DNA of 64,000 nt from NCBI GenBank assembly GCA_902574225.1, contig CACGMO010000009.1, positions 1 to 64,000 of the forward strand, given 5' to 3'. Each line of letters opens with the position of its first letter. Positions within the stretch are counted from its first letter, which is position 1. The DNA comes from an uncultured Alphaproteobacteria bacterium (GTDB lineage Bacteria; Pseudomonadota; Alphaproteobacteria; Rhodobacterales; Rhodobacteraceae). Both the position numbers and the translations under genes were made by a program. Shown here in pieces: positions 8,874 to 17,637 of this stretch. Below the pieces are notes generated by a model. That model worked only from the letters and a program-made list of their open reading frames with translations. It was not told the origin of the DNA and ran no database searches.

Positions 8874-10064
8874 ATGAACTCAATATATAGAAAATCACTA
8901 TTTAATATCCCATCAGGTATGATCTATCTGGACGGTAACTCCCTAGGCCCTCCACTGAAAGGCATAGAGGCTATATCACAAAACGTAATTGCTAAAGAAT
9001 GGGGTGGAAAGCTGATAAAGGGATGGAATGAATCTAATTGGATGGAACAGCCAATAACTGTTGGTAATAAAATCGCTAATATAATCGGTGTGGATAAAGG
9101 TTCGATAGTAGCTGGGGACACTCTTTCCATAAAGACTTACCAAGCTTTGGCAGCGGCAATAAAACTTAATCCCCAAAGAAATATAATACTTACTGATATT
9201 GATAATTTTCCTTCAGACATTTATATAGCGGAAGGCATCGTTGATAGTGTGAACGCAAAATTTGAGCTTAAGAAAGTAAAAAAAAATGAGCTTATATCCT
9301 CGCTAGATGAGCAGGTTAACACAGTATTACTTACCCATGTCGATTATCGGACTGGGGCGATGTTTGAAATAGAAAATATCACAAATAAAGTTCATGAAAA
9401 TGGATCAACCATAATCTGGGACTTAGCACACAGTGCTGGAGCTGTTCCTTTAAATCTTAAAGAGATTAATTGCGATTTTGCTGTCGGGTGTACATACAAG
9501 TTTTTAAATGGTGGGCCAGGTGCACCTGCCTTCATATATGTAAGACCCGACTTGATAGAAAAATGTTACCCAATAATCAGAGGCTGGCTTGGTCATAAGG
9601 CACCATTTGATTTCAATAATACATTTGAGAAATCAGCTTCAATTGAAATGATGCGCGTTGGTACACCTCCCGTTATTCAAATGTCAATCTTAGAAAAATC
9701 TTTAGATATTTTTCGGGACCTCGACCTTCATAAACTAAGAGGAGAAAGCATAAAGCTGTCAGATTTATTCATTAATATGGTCCAACAAACATGTTCAGAT
9801 CTTCATTTAGAGAGTCCTATAAATTCCTCTGAAAGAGGATCACAGGTGTCTTTTTCTCATCCATCTGGTTATGCGATAATGCAGGCATTAATAGACAGAA
9901 ATATAGTTGGAGATTTTAGAGCTCCTAATATTATTAGATTTGGCATAACTCCACTCTATATCAATGAACAAGATATAATCCAAACGGTTATGGTCTTGAA
10001 GAATATACTGTCCAATAGACTTTGGGATAACCCAGCATATTTAAATAGAAAAAAAGTAACCTAG
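8874..10064 (+). CDS. kynU: kynureninase
   Basis: PLP-dependent hydrolase that cleaves kynurenine (or 3-hydroxykynurenine) to anthranilate (or 3-hydroxyanthranilate) and alanine in tryptophan catabolism. Recognised by the N-terminal IYLDGNSLGPPLKG, the WDLAHSAGAVPL segment with the PLP-ring aspartate, the PLP lysine in the FAVGCTYKFLNGGPGAPAF stretch, and the C-terminal RFGITPLYI. The 396 residues match the family. It is the first gene of a plus-strand run with a LysE exporter, an unknown protein and a DMT transporter. No kynA or kynB is in the window; the arginase-like neighbour is not a known formamidase. Confidence 0.92.
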   Translation: MNSIYRKSLFNIPSGMIYLDGNSLGPPLKGIEAISQNVIAKEWGGKLIKGWNESNWMEQPITVGNKIANIIGVDKGSIVAGDTLSIKTYQALAAAIKLNPQRNIILTDIDNFPSDIYIAEGIVDSVNAKFELKKVKKNELISSLDEQVNTVLLTHVDYRTGAMFEIENITNKVHENGSTIIWDLAHSAGAVPLNLKEINCDFAVGCTYKFLNGGPGAPAFIYVRPDLIEKCYPIIRGWLGHKAPFDFNNTFEKSASIEMMRVGTPPVIQMSILEKSLDIFRDLDLHKLRGESIKLSDLFINMVQQTCSDLHLESPINSSERGSQVSFSHPSGYAIMQALIDRNIVGDFRAPNIIRFGITPLYINEQDIIQTVMVLKNILSNRLWDNPAYLNRKKVT

Positions 10065-10086
10065 CTTTGAGAAGCACGTACCTAAA

Positions 10087-10683
10087 ATGATAGCCTTTGC
10101 TTTTGCCGTTTTTTTTATGATTGCTACCCCTGGACCAGCAGTATTAGCGCTGGCAGGAGTGGGTGCAGCATACTCTTTTAACGTTGGTTTAAAGTTTCTT
10201 ATTGGATTAACGATAGGTTATCTGTCAGTTTGGGCTCTCGTTATTACCGGGTTTGCTTCAGTGATTTTTTCTATTCCAATAATGAGAACTATTTTTCTTT
10301 TTATTGCATCAGGATACCTAGTCTATCTCTCACTTAAAATTATGTTTAGAGGCTCTGAAATTGCTTTCGTAAGCCCTCAAAAAGAACCTACACTGGTCGA
10401 AGGCATTTTTCTCCAGTTGGTAAATCCTAAAGCGTATGCCTTTCACTCGATCCTTTTGACTGGTTTTGCGGTCTTTCCAGATAATTTTGTTTTAGAAACA
10501 ACGTGGAAATTTATCGTTATGAACTTGATCTGGATCCCTCTACATGTGGCTTGGTTAGCTTTGGGTTCAACAATAGAAAAAGTAAATTTAAAACCTAGCA
10601 CACAAAAATATATCAACATAATAATGGGTTCTTCATTATTAGTAGTTGCTGTTCTCAGCTTTCTTTCCATGACAAAAATTTGA
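10087..10683 (+). CDS. LysE/RhtB family amino-acid exporter
   Basis: 198-residue integral membrane protein with about five or six hydrophobic helices. The family mark TPGPAVL is in helix 1 and a GxxLxxLNPKA-like element (LQLVNPKAYAFH) sits mid-protein. Members export amino acids or small metabolites. It is 22 bp downstream of kynU, which suggests export of a tryptophan/kynurenine-pathway product such as anthranilate or alanine; this is inference from position. Confidence 0.85.
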   Translation: MIAFAFAVFFMIATPGPAVLALAGVGAAYSFNVGLKFLIGLTIGYLSVWALVITGFASVIFSIPIMRTIFLFIASGYLVYLSLKIMFRGSEIAFVSPQKEPTLVEGIFLQLVNPKAYAFHSILLTGFAVFPDNFVLETTWKFIVMNLIWIPLHVAWLALGSTIEKVNLKPSTQKYINIIMGSSLLVVAVLSFLSMTKI

Positions 10684-10694
10684 GTTTACAAAGC

Positions 10695-11120
10695 ATGAAT
10701 AATGAATGGTTGTACCAAGTAAGAATAAAGCTTTCACAAGACTTAGCGGATGATTTAAGGAGTGAGAGCAATTTGGATATATCTAAGAAAATAAATAACA
10801 TTGCTAGAAAACATCAGACTAGACCCGTGTGTACGCTCGATGGATTTTTAGATTATGTGAAAGAGGCTGAAAGAAATAATATTAAAAATTACCCATTATA
10901 CCATTGGACTAAGTCAGTAGTTCAAGATCCGGATAAACAGATTAAACACTCAAAATCATTCGCTTTTTACTTTGGGGATGAACAGATATATGAAAAGGAA
11001 CTTGCTGTTTCTCTATACAATGATTTAGTAGAATTTAATGATGAAAATAAAATTGAGGAGATTAAGATGATTGACTCAAACCCAAGAAATAATCCCCAAC
11101 CCCCCAAGAATAAAAACTAA
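10695..11120 (+). CDS. uncharacterised soluble protein in the kynU operon
   Basis: About 141 residues from ATG 10695; a TTG at 10680 would overlap the preceding stop and add five residues. Neither has a clear SD. The protein is charged and helical (WLYQVRIKLSQDLADDLRSE near the start) and ends in a proline/asparagine-rich tail (NPRNNPQPPKNKN). It has no signal peptide or membrane segment and no family I recognise. Tight placement between two transporter genes supports it being a real gene of the kynU operon. Confidence 0.6.
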   Translation: MNNEWLYQVRIKLSQDLADDLRSESNLDISKKINNIARKHQTRPVCTLDGFLDYVKEAERNNIKNYPLYHWTKSVVQDPDKQIKHSKSFAFYFGDEQIYEKELAVSLYNDLVEFNDENKIEEIKMIDSNPRNNPQPPKNKN

Positions 11121-11131
11121 CTTATGAAATA

Positions 11132-12031
11132 TTGGCAGTGAACTTTTTAATTTTAATTATTCTCGGTCTCGGATGGGGCCTGAGCTTTACACTTGGTAAA
11201 ATTGCTATAACAGCTGGTGGAACTCCCATTGGGTTGACCTTCTGGCAAAGTCTTTTTAGTGGCCTCATTCTATTAGCTTATGTATTTTTTAGGCACGGAA
11301 AAATTATTATCCCAAAAATAATGTTTCTTCCTATAGTTATAATTACTTTTCTATCTGTAGTTATCCCCAATATTATCTTTTACGCTTGTGTTGAACACCT
11401 TGACGCTGGTGTATTGTCGATTTCAGTGTCGGTAATTCCCCTCTTTACCTATTTAATTGCCTTGGGGCTAAGAATGGATAAGTTCAAGGGAAGAAGAGTG
11501 ATAGGCCTTATCACTGGTTTCTGTGCTCTTCTAATTTTGATACTTCCAGAAAACAGTTTGCCAGATAAAAGAGACATTCCCTGGGTCTTACTGGCTCTTA
11601 ATTGCGCTCTTTGTTATGCCCTGGAAAATATCTACATTGATAGACTAGCCTTACAAAATTTTGGACCCATCCGCTTAGTTTGTGCAGTTTCCTTTGTCTC
11701 CGCAATAATCACCTTTTTTCTTTCTTTAGTAATGGATCAATTTTTTATACTGCAGCCAACAAATTTATATTTGTTTATCTCAACTTTAGGTCTAGGGTTC
11801 ATCAGCGCTACTGCATACTCAATATTTATTTATCTCATTGGAAGAGCAGGATCGGTTTTTTCATCTCAAGTAGGATATCTTGTGACGTTTTTTGGCGTCG
11901 TCTGGGGAATAATTATTCTAGGTGAAAGCCACTCGGTTTTTGTGTGGATATCTTTAGCTATGATAATGATGGGGATATTCCTTGTTCAACCCAAACAAAA
12001 TAGTGAAAGCACCGATTTTGAAAAAGTTTAA
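11132..12031 (+). CDS. DMT-superfamily transporter (EamA domains)
   Basis: About 299 residues with ten predicted hydrophobic segments arranged as two EamA repeats: GLGWGLSFTLGKIAI opens repeat one and the second begins near residue 150. This is typical of metabolite exporters in the drug/metabolite transporter superfamily. The start is TTG 11132 or GTG 11138; there is no ATG in frame. It is the last gene of the kynU run and ends 6 bp before the convergent amidohydrolase. Confidence 0.85.
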   Translation: MAVNFLILIILGLGWGLSFTLGKIAITAGGTPIGLTFWQSLFSGLILLAYVFFRHGKIIIPKIMFLPIVIITFLSVVIPNIIFYACVEHLDAGVLSISVSVIPLFTYLIALGLRMDKFKGRRVIGLITGFCALLILILPENSLPDKRDIPWVLLALNCALCYALENIYIDRLALQNFGPIRLVCAVSFVSAIITFFLSLVMDQFFILQPTNLYLFISTLGLGFISATAYSIFIYLIGRAGSVFSSQVGYLVTFFGVVWGIIILGESHSVFVWISLAMIMMGIFLVQPKQNSESTDFEKV

Positions 12032-12037
12032 ATGTCT

Positions 12038-13078
12038 CTATGGAATACTGTAAACATTACTTGCTGTCTTAAAGAAAAGATTATTCTTCTCTGTTTCGCT
12101 AAAATCCTTTACCAGATTTTTAAAGGAATTCCATAAAACTTGATATGAGACTGAATACTTATCTACAGGAAAATTGCTTTCAAACATACATCGTTCTGAT
12201 CCAAAAAAATCTATAGTCGTTAAATAAAATTGTCTCTGAAGTGCCATAAATTGATCAGAAGTAGGAGGATTGGGGTTTGCTTCAAAACCAAGACCATTTA
12301 TTGGCATAGCTAAACCCCCCAATTTAGCAAAGACATTCTTATACTGGGATAATTCCTTTAGATCTTTTTTCCAATTTTTATAAACCTGTTCTTTTATTGT
12401 GGCATAAGAGCCGATCCCCAACGGACCACTAAAATGATTCAAGATAATTATCAGATCGGGGTTATTACTTGCCAAATGGGCTACTTGGAGTAGTTGATGA
12501 TGATATTGCCATGCCTCAAAAACAAGTCCTTTTCCAGATAAAATTTTTAGCCCTTCCCCAAATTCTTTCATTAAATACATGTCTTTCGGTGGATTGTGAT
12601 GTGAATTATTTATCGTGTCACTAAAATCCCAGCTTCCCGCATGCCGGATACCTTTAAATAGGTTTCCTCCAATATCAAGATGCCTCTCTAGAACCTCATC
12701 CACATCTTTTCCCAGTAACATGTTTGCGTGGCCAATTATTCCTGAAATTGTTGTCTTTTTACTATTTTCTAAAGAAAGTTGCGCTAATCCTTTTATGTAT
12801 TCAGTTTCTCCAACTGGATTAATATGCTCATTTTCAGAATTCCAAAAAAACTCTGAACACTCAATGTAAACACTATCTGTCACATTATGTCCTGAGCCAG
12901 TATCTTCCCAAAAATCTTCAAGCATATAGTCATAAAGACGATGTCGCCTAACATTTGAGGAACCTGCAACTGTCTTTGGCCACAAGTGATGGTGAGGATC
13001 AATTATCCTCTGACCGGGGTCGATTATATCTTCCCTTACCCTTTTGAGCCAATCCAAATCTACAGTATACGCACTCAT
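12038..13078 (-). CDS. metal-dependent amidohydrolase 2 family (TIM-barrel) hydrolase
   Basis: 346-residue amidohydrolase-2 family protein. The N-terminal metal motif is D-P-H-H-H-L-W (residues about 22-28), there is an ILNHFSGP strand in the middle, and the family-typical C-terminal MFESNFPVDK. Relatives hydrolyse lactones (L-fuconolactone, 2-pyrone-4,6-dicarboxylate) or decarboxylate aromatic acids. The HHHLW opening resembles lactonase-type members. It is monocistronic and divergent from the sulfurtransferase gene 49 bp away. Confidence 0.85.
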   Translation of the reverse strand: MSAYTVDLDWLKRVREDIIDPGQRIIDPHHHLWPKTVAGSSNVRRHRLYDYMLEDFWEDTGSGHNVTDSVYIECSEFFWNSENEHINPVGETEYIKGLAQLSLENSKKTTISGIIGHANMLLGKDVDEVLERHLDIGGNLFKGIRHAGSWDFSDTINNSHHNPPKDMYLMKEFGEGLKILSGKGLVFEAWQYHHQLLQVAHLASNNPDLIIILNHFSGPLGIGSYATIKEQVYKNWKKDLKELSQYKNVFAKLGGLAMPINGLGFEANPNPPTSDQFMALQRQFYLTTIDFFGSERCMFESNFPVDKYSVSYQVLWNSFKNLVKDFSETEKNNLFFKTASNVYSIP

Positions 13079-13127
13079 GAAATCATTCTATGGGTGACAG
13101 GAAAATAATAAAGGATAAAATAAAGTA

Positions 13128-13994
13128 ATGGAGAATTATGAAAAAAATATTGTGGATCCAAAGTATGTTTATCAGAAACTGGACGTTAAAAATTTCAAAG
13201 TCATTGATTGCACCGTCTACTTTGAACTAAAAAAGGTAGGCGCCTCAACGATACACAGTGGATATGAGGATTATTTAAAACGGCATATCCCTGGTTCGGC
13301 TTATTTACATATGGTTGATGATCTATCCGAAAAGGATAATCCCATACCTTTTTCAATTGTCTCGCAAGAAAAATTAAATGAAAAACTGTCGAGCATTGGG
13401 ATAAATAATGAAGATGAAATTATTCTTTATGGGTCTGGGTTTCACATGGCTATCACAAGAGCGTGGTGGGTATTAACAATGTCTGGGGCTAAGAATGTAA
13501 AAATTATGAATGGCGGGTTGGCCTCATGGCAACAACAGAATTTTCCTCTATCAAAAGGAGAAGAGGTGTTTGCGAAAGGAAATTTTCAAGGAGCTCGTAG
13601 TCAAGAAACGATTTTTGATAAGAATAAAATGAAAGAAGCTCTGAAAGATGACGAATTTATTTTTGTAAACGCCCTAACACGTAAACAATTTTGTGGTGGG
13701 GGAACACATTATGGTAGGCCTGGAAGGATACCAAAAAGCATAAATATTCCCGCATTAAATTTACTTAATCATGATACCGGTAAATTCCTACCTTCATCCG
13801 AAATGCACGCTATGATAAAACCTCTAATTGATACTGATAAGTCAATAGTAAGCTACTGTGGAGGTGGTATAGCGGCCACGACTGTTTTTTTTGTTGCTAA
13901 GATTTTCGACATAGAAAAACTCTTTCTGTATGATAACTCGCTTCTCGAATGGTCCAATGATCCCACCTGCCCAATGGAGCTGGACCAAGAATAA
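13128..13994 (+). CDS. sulfurtransferase, two rhodanese domains (3-mercaptopyruvate type)
   Basis: 288-residue tandem rhodanese. The N-terminal inactive domain carries HIPGSAYLHM. The C-terminal domain has the persulfide-forming cysteine in the loop C-G-G-G-I-A-A-T and a final LYDNSLLEW segment typical of SseA/TST. The loop differs from classical thiosulfate (CRKGVT) and mercaptopyruvate (CGSGVTA) loops, so the donor is unsure. A second protein with the same loop is encoded at 21186-22076. It is followed by a MotA-like gene 73 bp downstream. Confidence 0.85.
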   Translation: MENYEKNIVDPKYVYQKLDVKNFKVIDCTVYFELKKVGASTIHSGYEDYLKRHIPGSAYLHMVDDLSEKDNPIPFSIVSQEKLNEKLSSIGINNEDEIILYGSGFHMAITRAWWVLTMSGAKNVKIMNGGLASWQQQNFPLSKGEEVFAKGNFQGARSQETIFDKNKMKEALKDDEFIFVNALTRKQFCGGGTHYGRPGRIPKSINIPALNLLNHDTGKFLPSSEMHAMIKPLIDTDKSIVSYCGGGIAATTVFFVAKIFDIEKLFLYDNSLLEWSNDPTCPMELDQE

Positions 13995-14067
13995 AAGTTA
14001 AAAATCTTTATGCTTGCCTATTATTTTTTGAGTGCTAACGTTATCAGAAATTTTTAGGAGAGATTTC

Positions 14068-14427
14068 ATGTTTTTTTTAGGACTAATTGGGGTATTTGGC
14101 GTAATGATGTATGCGGCAGTCTTAGGTGGAAGTCTAACCGCATTTATAGACCTTCCTTCTCTTATAGTAGTTGTCGTTGCATCATTCTTTGCTGCACTGG
14201 CTATGAGCAAAGGAAAATTTGATGAAAGAACAATTTCACTAACGGGAGATGCAGCCGTAATAATAGGTTGGCTAGGTTTCCTTATTGGCTTAGTTTTGAT
14301 GGCTCGAGGTCTAAATAATCTGTTGGCCGATCAAATGCTTGGATCTGCTTTTAGCGTAGCTTTTTTGACCGTTTTTTACGGCTACTTTATTAAACTCATT
14401 TGCTTAATGTACAGTAATTCTAAGTAA
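14068..14427 (+). CDS. miniature MotA-like four-helix membrane protein
   Basis: 119 residues from ATG 14068, chosen because TTAGGAGAGATTTC supplies an SD; an upstream extension to 14032 lacks one. Residues 1-45 resemble MotA/PomA helices 1-2, including the family GGS-x-x-AFID-x-PS-like element (GGSLTAFIDLPSLIVV). Residues about 70-115 resemble MotA helices 3-4 (GWLGFLIGLVLMARGLNN..., AFLTVFYGYFIK). MotA is normally 250-290 residues; the large cytoplasmic loop between helices 2 and 3, which contacts FliG, is reduced to about 15 residues (MSKGKFDERTISLTG). No motB follows. It may be a regulator or a non-flagellar channel subunit. Confidence 0.6.
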   Translation: MFFLGLIGVFGVMMYAAVLGGSLTAFIDLPSLIVVVVASFFAALAMSKGKFDERTISLTGDAAVIIGWLGFLIGLVLMARGLNNLLADQMLGSAFSVAFLTVFYGYFIKLICLMYSNSK

Positions 14428-14465
14428 ATCCAGAGAAACCTTAAGGCTTCCAAAACAGATCATTT

Positions 14466-15782
14466 ATGGACAAAAATACTGAGTCTAAGTCATTTCCTGT
14501 CCCCAAAGGTAGGCTTAGAAGGGCATCAAGTTTTGGTAAAATAGCAATAAAGTTTGCCAGCTCAATCGTGGTGGGCGGCACAAAAGAATTAGTTGGTGGA
14601 CGATCTCCTGCGTTAAAAAACCTACTATTTCAAGAAAAAAATATCCTCACTTTTATAGAAGAACTCGCAAAATTAAGAGGTGCGGCATTAAAAATTGGGC
14701 AATTATTATCTCTTGAGGCAAATGACTTTTTGCCAGAACAAGTAAGTGAAATGCTTGGTGACCTAAGAAATAAAAACTTTCATATGCCAAATTATCAACT
14801 TGGTGAGGTCTTGAGAGAAAATTATGGTGATGATTTTTTAGATATCTTCTCCGAATTCAATGAAACGCCAATCGCTGCTGCTTCAATTGGTCAAGTGCAC
14901 AAGTGTAAATACGGCAATAAGGAGTTAATATTAAAAATTCAATACCCAAAAATTGGAGAGAGCATAGAAAGTGATATTAATAATATTAGACTAGTGACTA
15001 AAAACCTTGGAATCTTACCAAAATCCTTTGATTTCGATAAACTGCTTGAAGCTGGGAAAACACAGTTACTAAACGAAACCGATTACTTGCTCGAAGCAGC
15101 ACACCAGAAAAATTTTCATCGTCTACTTAAAACAGATAAAAAATTTGTTGTACCAAAGATTAATAAAAAACTTACCACTACAAAAATTTTGGCAATGGAT
15201 TATCATAAGGGGGTAACAATTGATCAGGTCGCACATGGTGATCAAAAAACAAAAAATTCAATAATAAATAATTTAGTGGAACTTGCCTTCAAAGAGATAT
15301 TTGAATTTAATTTAATTCAAACAGATCCAAATTTTGCTAACTTTCTATTTGATGTTACATCGAAAAAAATTGTTTTACTGGACTTTGGTGCAACTAGTAA
15401 AGTCTCTAAAAAAAATATCCGAGTCTTTAAAGATATTCTTAACGGCTTAGCGCTTGATAGAAAGGAAATGGTTGAAAAAGCTCTTATAACTTTGAAGATC
15501 TTCAGTCCTCATGCTAGTAATTCGGTAAAGAATTATCTTATAGACATAATCTGGAATTTATCTTTGCCTTTACGGAAAAATAAGGAATTTGATTTCCTAC
15601 ATTGCATTTCTACAGAGGATTTGAACTTGCTTTCATCAACACTGATAAACCAAAAAGATAAATTTCAGCTACCCGATCCTCAAATCCTCTTCATTCAAAG
15701 AAAATTAGGAGGTATTTTTCTTCTAGGTCGAAAATTCGGCGCAAGAAAAAACTTTTCCAAATTAGTTACAAAATATATCTAA
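14466..15782 (+). CDS. UbiB/ABC1/ADCK family atypical kinase
   Basis: 438-residue ABC1-family protein. It has the family-specific K-x-G-Q motif (RGAALKIGQLLS, about residues 76-87), the A-rich nucleotide loop (PIAAASIGQVHKC), an invariant lysine in LILKIQYP, a DPNFANF metal/catalytic segment (QTDPNFANFLF) and LLDFGA in place of DFG. UbiB-type proteins support ubiquinone biosynthesis through ATPase activity. This one lacks the C-terminal membrane helices of true UbiB, so it is better called ABC1/AarF-like. It meets the MaoC gene convergently with a one-base gap. Confidence 0.85.
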   Translation: MDKNTESKSFPVPKGRLRRASSFGKIAIKFASSIVVGGTKELVGGRSPALKNLLFQEKNILTFIEELAKLRGAALKIGQLLSLEANDFLPEQVSEMLGDLRNKNFHMPNYQLGEVLRENYGDDFLDIFSEFNETPIAAASIGQVHKCKYGNKELILKIQYPKIGESIESDINNIRLVTKNLGILPKSFDFDKLLEAGKTQLLNETDYLLEAAHQKNFHRLLKTDKKFVVPKINKKLTTTKILAMDYHKGVTIDQVAHGDQKTKNSIINNLVELAFKEIFEFNLIQTDPNFANFLFDVTSKKIVLLDFGATSKVSKKNIRVFKDILNGLALDRKEMVEKALITLKIFSPHASNSVKNYLIDIIWNLSLPLRKNKEFDFLHCISTEDLNLLSSTLINQKDKFQLPDPQILFIQRKLGGIFLLGRKFGARKNFSKLVTKYI

Positions 15783-15783
15783 A

Positions 15784-16230
15784 TTAAATTCGAGACTTAA
15801 TCATCAAGGTGCTTTTAGTGAAAAATACTATTTCATTGTCTTGATTGACCAACTTCGCCTCGTATCTAACAAAACCAAGTCCGGGTTTGCTTTTTGATTT
15901 TCTACTCTCCAATATTTCTAATTGACCAGTCACTTTGTCATCAGGTCTTACTGGTTTTGGCCAGGTCATTTCCTCATGCCCGGGTGATCCCATTATCGTA
16001 TCGTAGGATAAAAAACTTTTATGCATCATTCCAAGCCAAATAAGAGCTGTTAGCCATCCACTTGATATAATACCGCCAAATACAGATTTTTCTGCTGCAT
16101 TTTTGTTAGTATGAAAAGGAAAAGGATCATACTTTTTTGCAAAATCTATTATTTCATTCTCTGAAAAAGCATACTCCCCAAGATCAAAAATGTCCCCCTT
16201 TTTAAAATCCTCTGCATATCGCTTTTCCAT
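15784..16230 (-). CDS. MaoC-family hotdog dehydratase/hydratase
   Basis: 148 residues, single hotdog domain. The R-hydratase motif is visible: Y-D-P-x-P-x-H followed by FGGIISSGW. Members hydrate trans-2-enoyl-CoA or related thioesters. It follows the methyltransferase gene by 12 bp on the minus strand and is probably co-transcribed with it. Confidence 0.85.
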   Translation of the reverse strand: MEKRYAEDFKKGDIFDLGEYAFSENEIIDFAKKYDPFPFHTNKNAAEKSVFGGIISSGWLTALIWLGMMHKSFLSYDTIMGSPGHEEMTWPKPVRPDDKVTGQLEILESRKSKSKPGLGFVRYEAKLVNQDNEIVFFTKSTLMIKSRI

Positions 16231-16242
16231 CTTTTTTCCTCT

Positions 16243-16896
16243 CTATGGCTTTTCAAATTGAATGAGAGTGTAGCGCGATCTATCCTCACCTAAATCTATA
16301 AAGTTACTTGAGGCTTTAAAACCAAGGTTTAATAGTTGAGTTATGATCGCTCCTTCATCTCTATTAGGGGCAACTTCAATGTCAAAATTCTTTATACTTT
16401 CAAATTTACATCCCAAATAACCAATTCCCCCCTTTTTTAATATTCTTTTGAACTCAAGGATATATTCTTCTATTGGCTTTAAGAAATATATTACATTTAT
16501 CGCTAGAAGTTTATCTATAGAACCATCTGGAATTTTATTGCTCAAATCTTTTGCGTCATTTTCTAAAATAACTATATTTTTAGGCAGTTTCATTTTGAGC
16601 AGATTTCTTCTAAACTCCGCACTTATTTCTACTCCAATTATCTTATTTCCACTCATCTTTGCAATTTCTTTTATTGCTAATCCATTACCTACACCCAACT
16701 CCAGCACATGATCGGTTTTTTTCAGTTTCATTCTATTTACAATATCAATACTTACTTGCGCATTTGAATAATTCATTAACGTTCTAGCTACCCAGGCGAG
16801 CCCGATCGTTTTCGGGGATCTCATATTTTCTGTCATCAATTCGGTATGAATAAGAAATTTATGGATCCATCGAGCTACAATAAGTTTAAAGTTCAT
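16243..16896 (-). CDS. class I SAM-dependent methyltransferase
   Basis: 217 residues. The SAM-binding motif I is VLELGVGNG (about residue 64), followed by IGVEIS as motif II and a VILENDAKDL acidic loop. A long N-terminal helix region precedes it, and LLAINVIYFL corresponds to motif IV. The substrate is not evident. It is upstream partner of the MaoC gene in a two-gene minus-strand unit. Confidence 0.85.
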   Translation of the reverse strand: MNFKLIVARWIHKFLIHTELMTENMRSPKTIGLAWVARTLMNYSNAQVSIDIVNRMKLKKTDHVLELGVGNGLAIKEIAKMSGNKIIGVEISAEFRRNLLKMKLPKNIVILENDAKDLSNKIPDGSIDKLLAINVIYFLKPIEEYILEFKRILKKGGIGYLGCKFESIKNFDIEVAPNRDEGAIITQLLNLGFKASSNFIDLGEDRSRYTLIQFEKP

Positions 16897-17027
16897 TAAA
16901 TATACTCAACATTATTTAACTTTGCATAGGTTTGATGTATCGTGGTCATATATTATAGTAATAAAATTTTTATGAATTTTAAAATGATATTGCTGATACT
17001 TTAAACTCTCTAAGATGAAGGTTAAAT

Positions 17028-17378
17028 ATGAATACTTACATAATATACGGAAAAACAAATTCAGAATATGCCAGTGGTATGCTTAACAAACCCCAAGATA
17101 GGCTACCAATTGTTAGAAATCTAACAGATCAATTTGCTATGAACATAAGAGAGTTTCTTTTTACACATACTGAAAGTTTTAGCTTTTTTTGTGTAGTAGA
17201 TGCTAAGAGCGATGAAGATATGGAGGCGGGAATGAATATCGCGAGAGCCTCAGGAACTTGGACTAACTTATATTGGTCAAGAGCATTCGACTCAATAGAA
17301 CATATGAAGATCTATGAAAAAGCTAAAGACGGTATGGCCTCTTATGTAACAACTATGCAAGCCGCCGAGACTTCTTGA
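17028..17378 (+). CDS. GYD-like / small alpha-beta barrel protein
   Basis: 116 residues with ATG 17028 after GAAGGTTAAAT. The order of segments (N-terminal strand YIIYGKT, amphipathic helix, SFSFFCVVDAKSDEDM, NLYWSRAFDSIEHM) resembles the GYD/dimeric alpha-beta-barrel type, but the match is weak. First gene of an operon: its stop overlaps the next start (TGATG). Confidence 0.5.
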   Translation: MNTYIIYGKTNSEYASGMLNKPQDRLPIVRNLTDQFAMNIREFLFTHTESFSFFCVVDAKSDEDMEAGMNIARASGTWTNLYWSRAFDSIEHMKIYEKAKDGMASYVTTMQAAETS

Positions 17379-17629
17379 TGTATGGAAGAGCAATTAATTT
17401 CACTCTATTGGCACCTTCCTTATGGTCTGTAGTTGAAGCAGTAGCGCAGCCTATTGAAACTGATGAGTTAAAAAGGAATCTATTTAAATCAAGTGATAAT
17501 ACAGGTTTTATTATTGAAATCTTTCCCTCAAAACAAGTGGCAGGATCTAATCTTGACGTATTAAAAGCGATGCAAAGTTTGAAAGAGCAAGCGATGGCAA
17601 AAGTGTCGGTTTTAGAAGGAAGTAGGTGA
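17378..17629 (+). CDS. small hypothetical protein coupled to neighbours
   Basis: 83 residues from ATG 17378, which overlaps the previous stop, so translation is probably coupled. It has an N-terminal moderately hydrophobic stretch (INFTLLAPSLWSVVEAVA) and a charged helical C-terminus. I recognise no family. The downstream gene begins about 8 bp after its stop with ATG 17638. Its fixed position between the GYD-like and epoxide-hydrolase-like genes suggests a functional link. Confidence 0.55.
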   Translation: MYGRAINFTLLAPSLWSVVEAVAQPIETDELKRNLFKSSDNTGFIIEIFPSKQVAGSNLDVLKAMQSLKEQAMAKVSVLEGSR

Positions 17630-17637
17630 AGCGAAAA

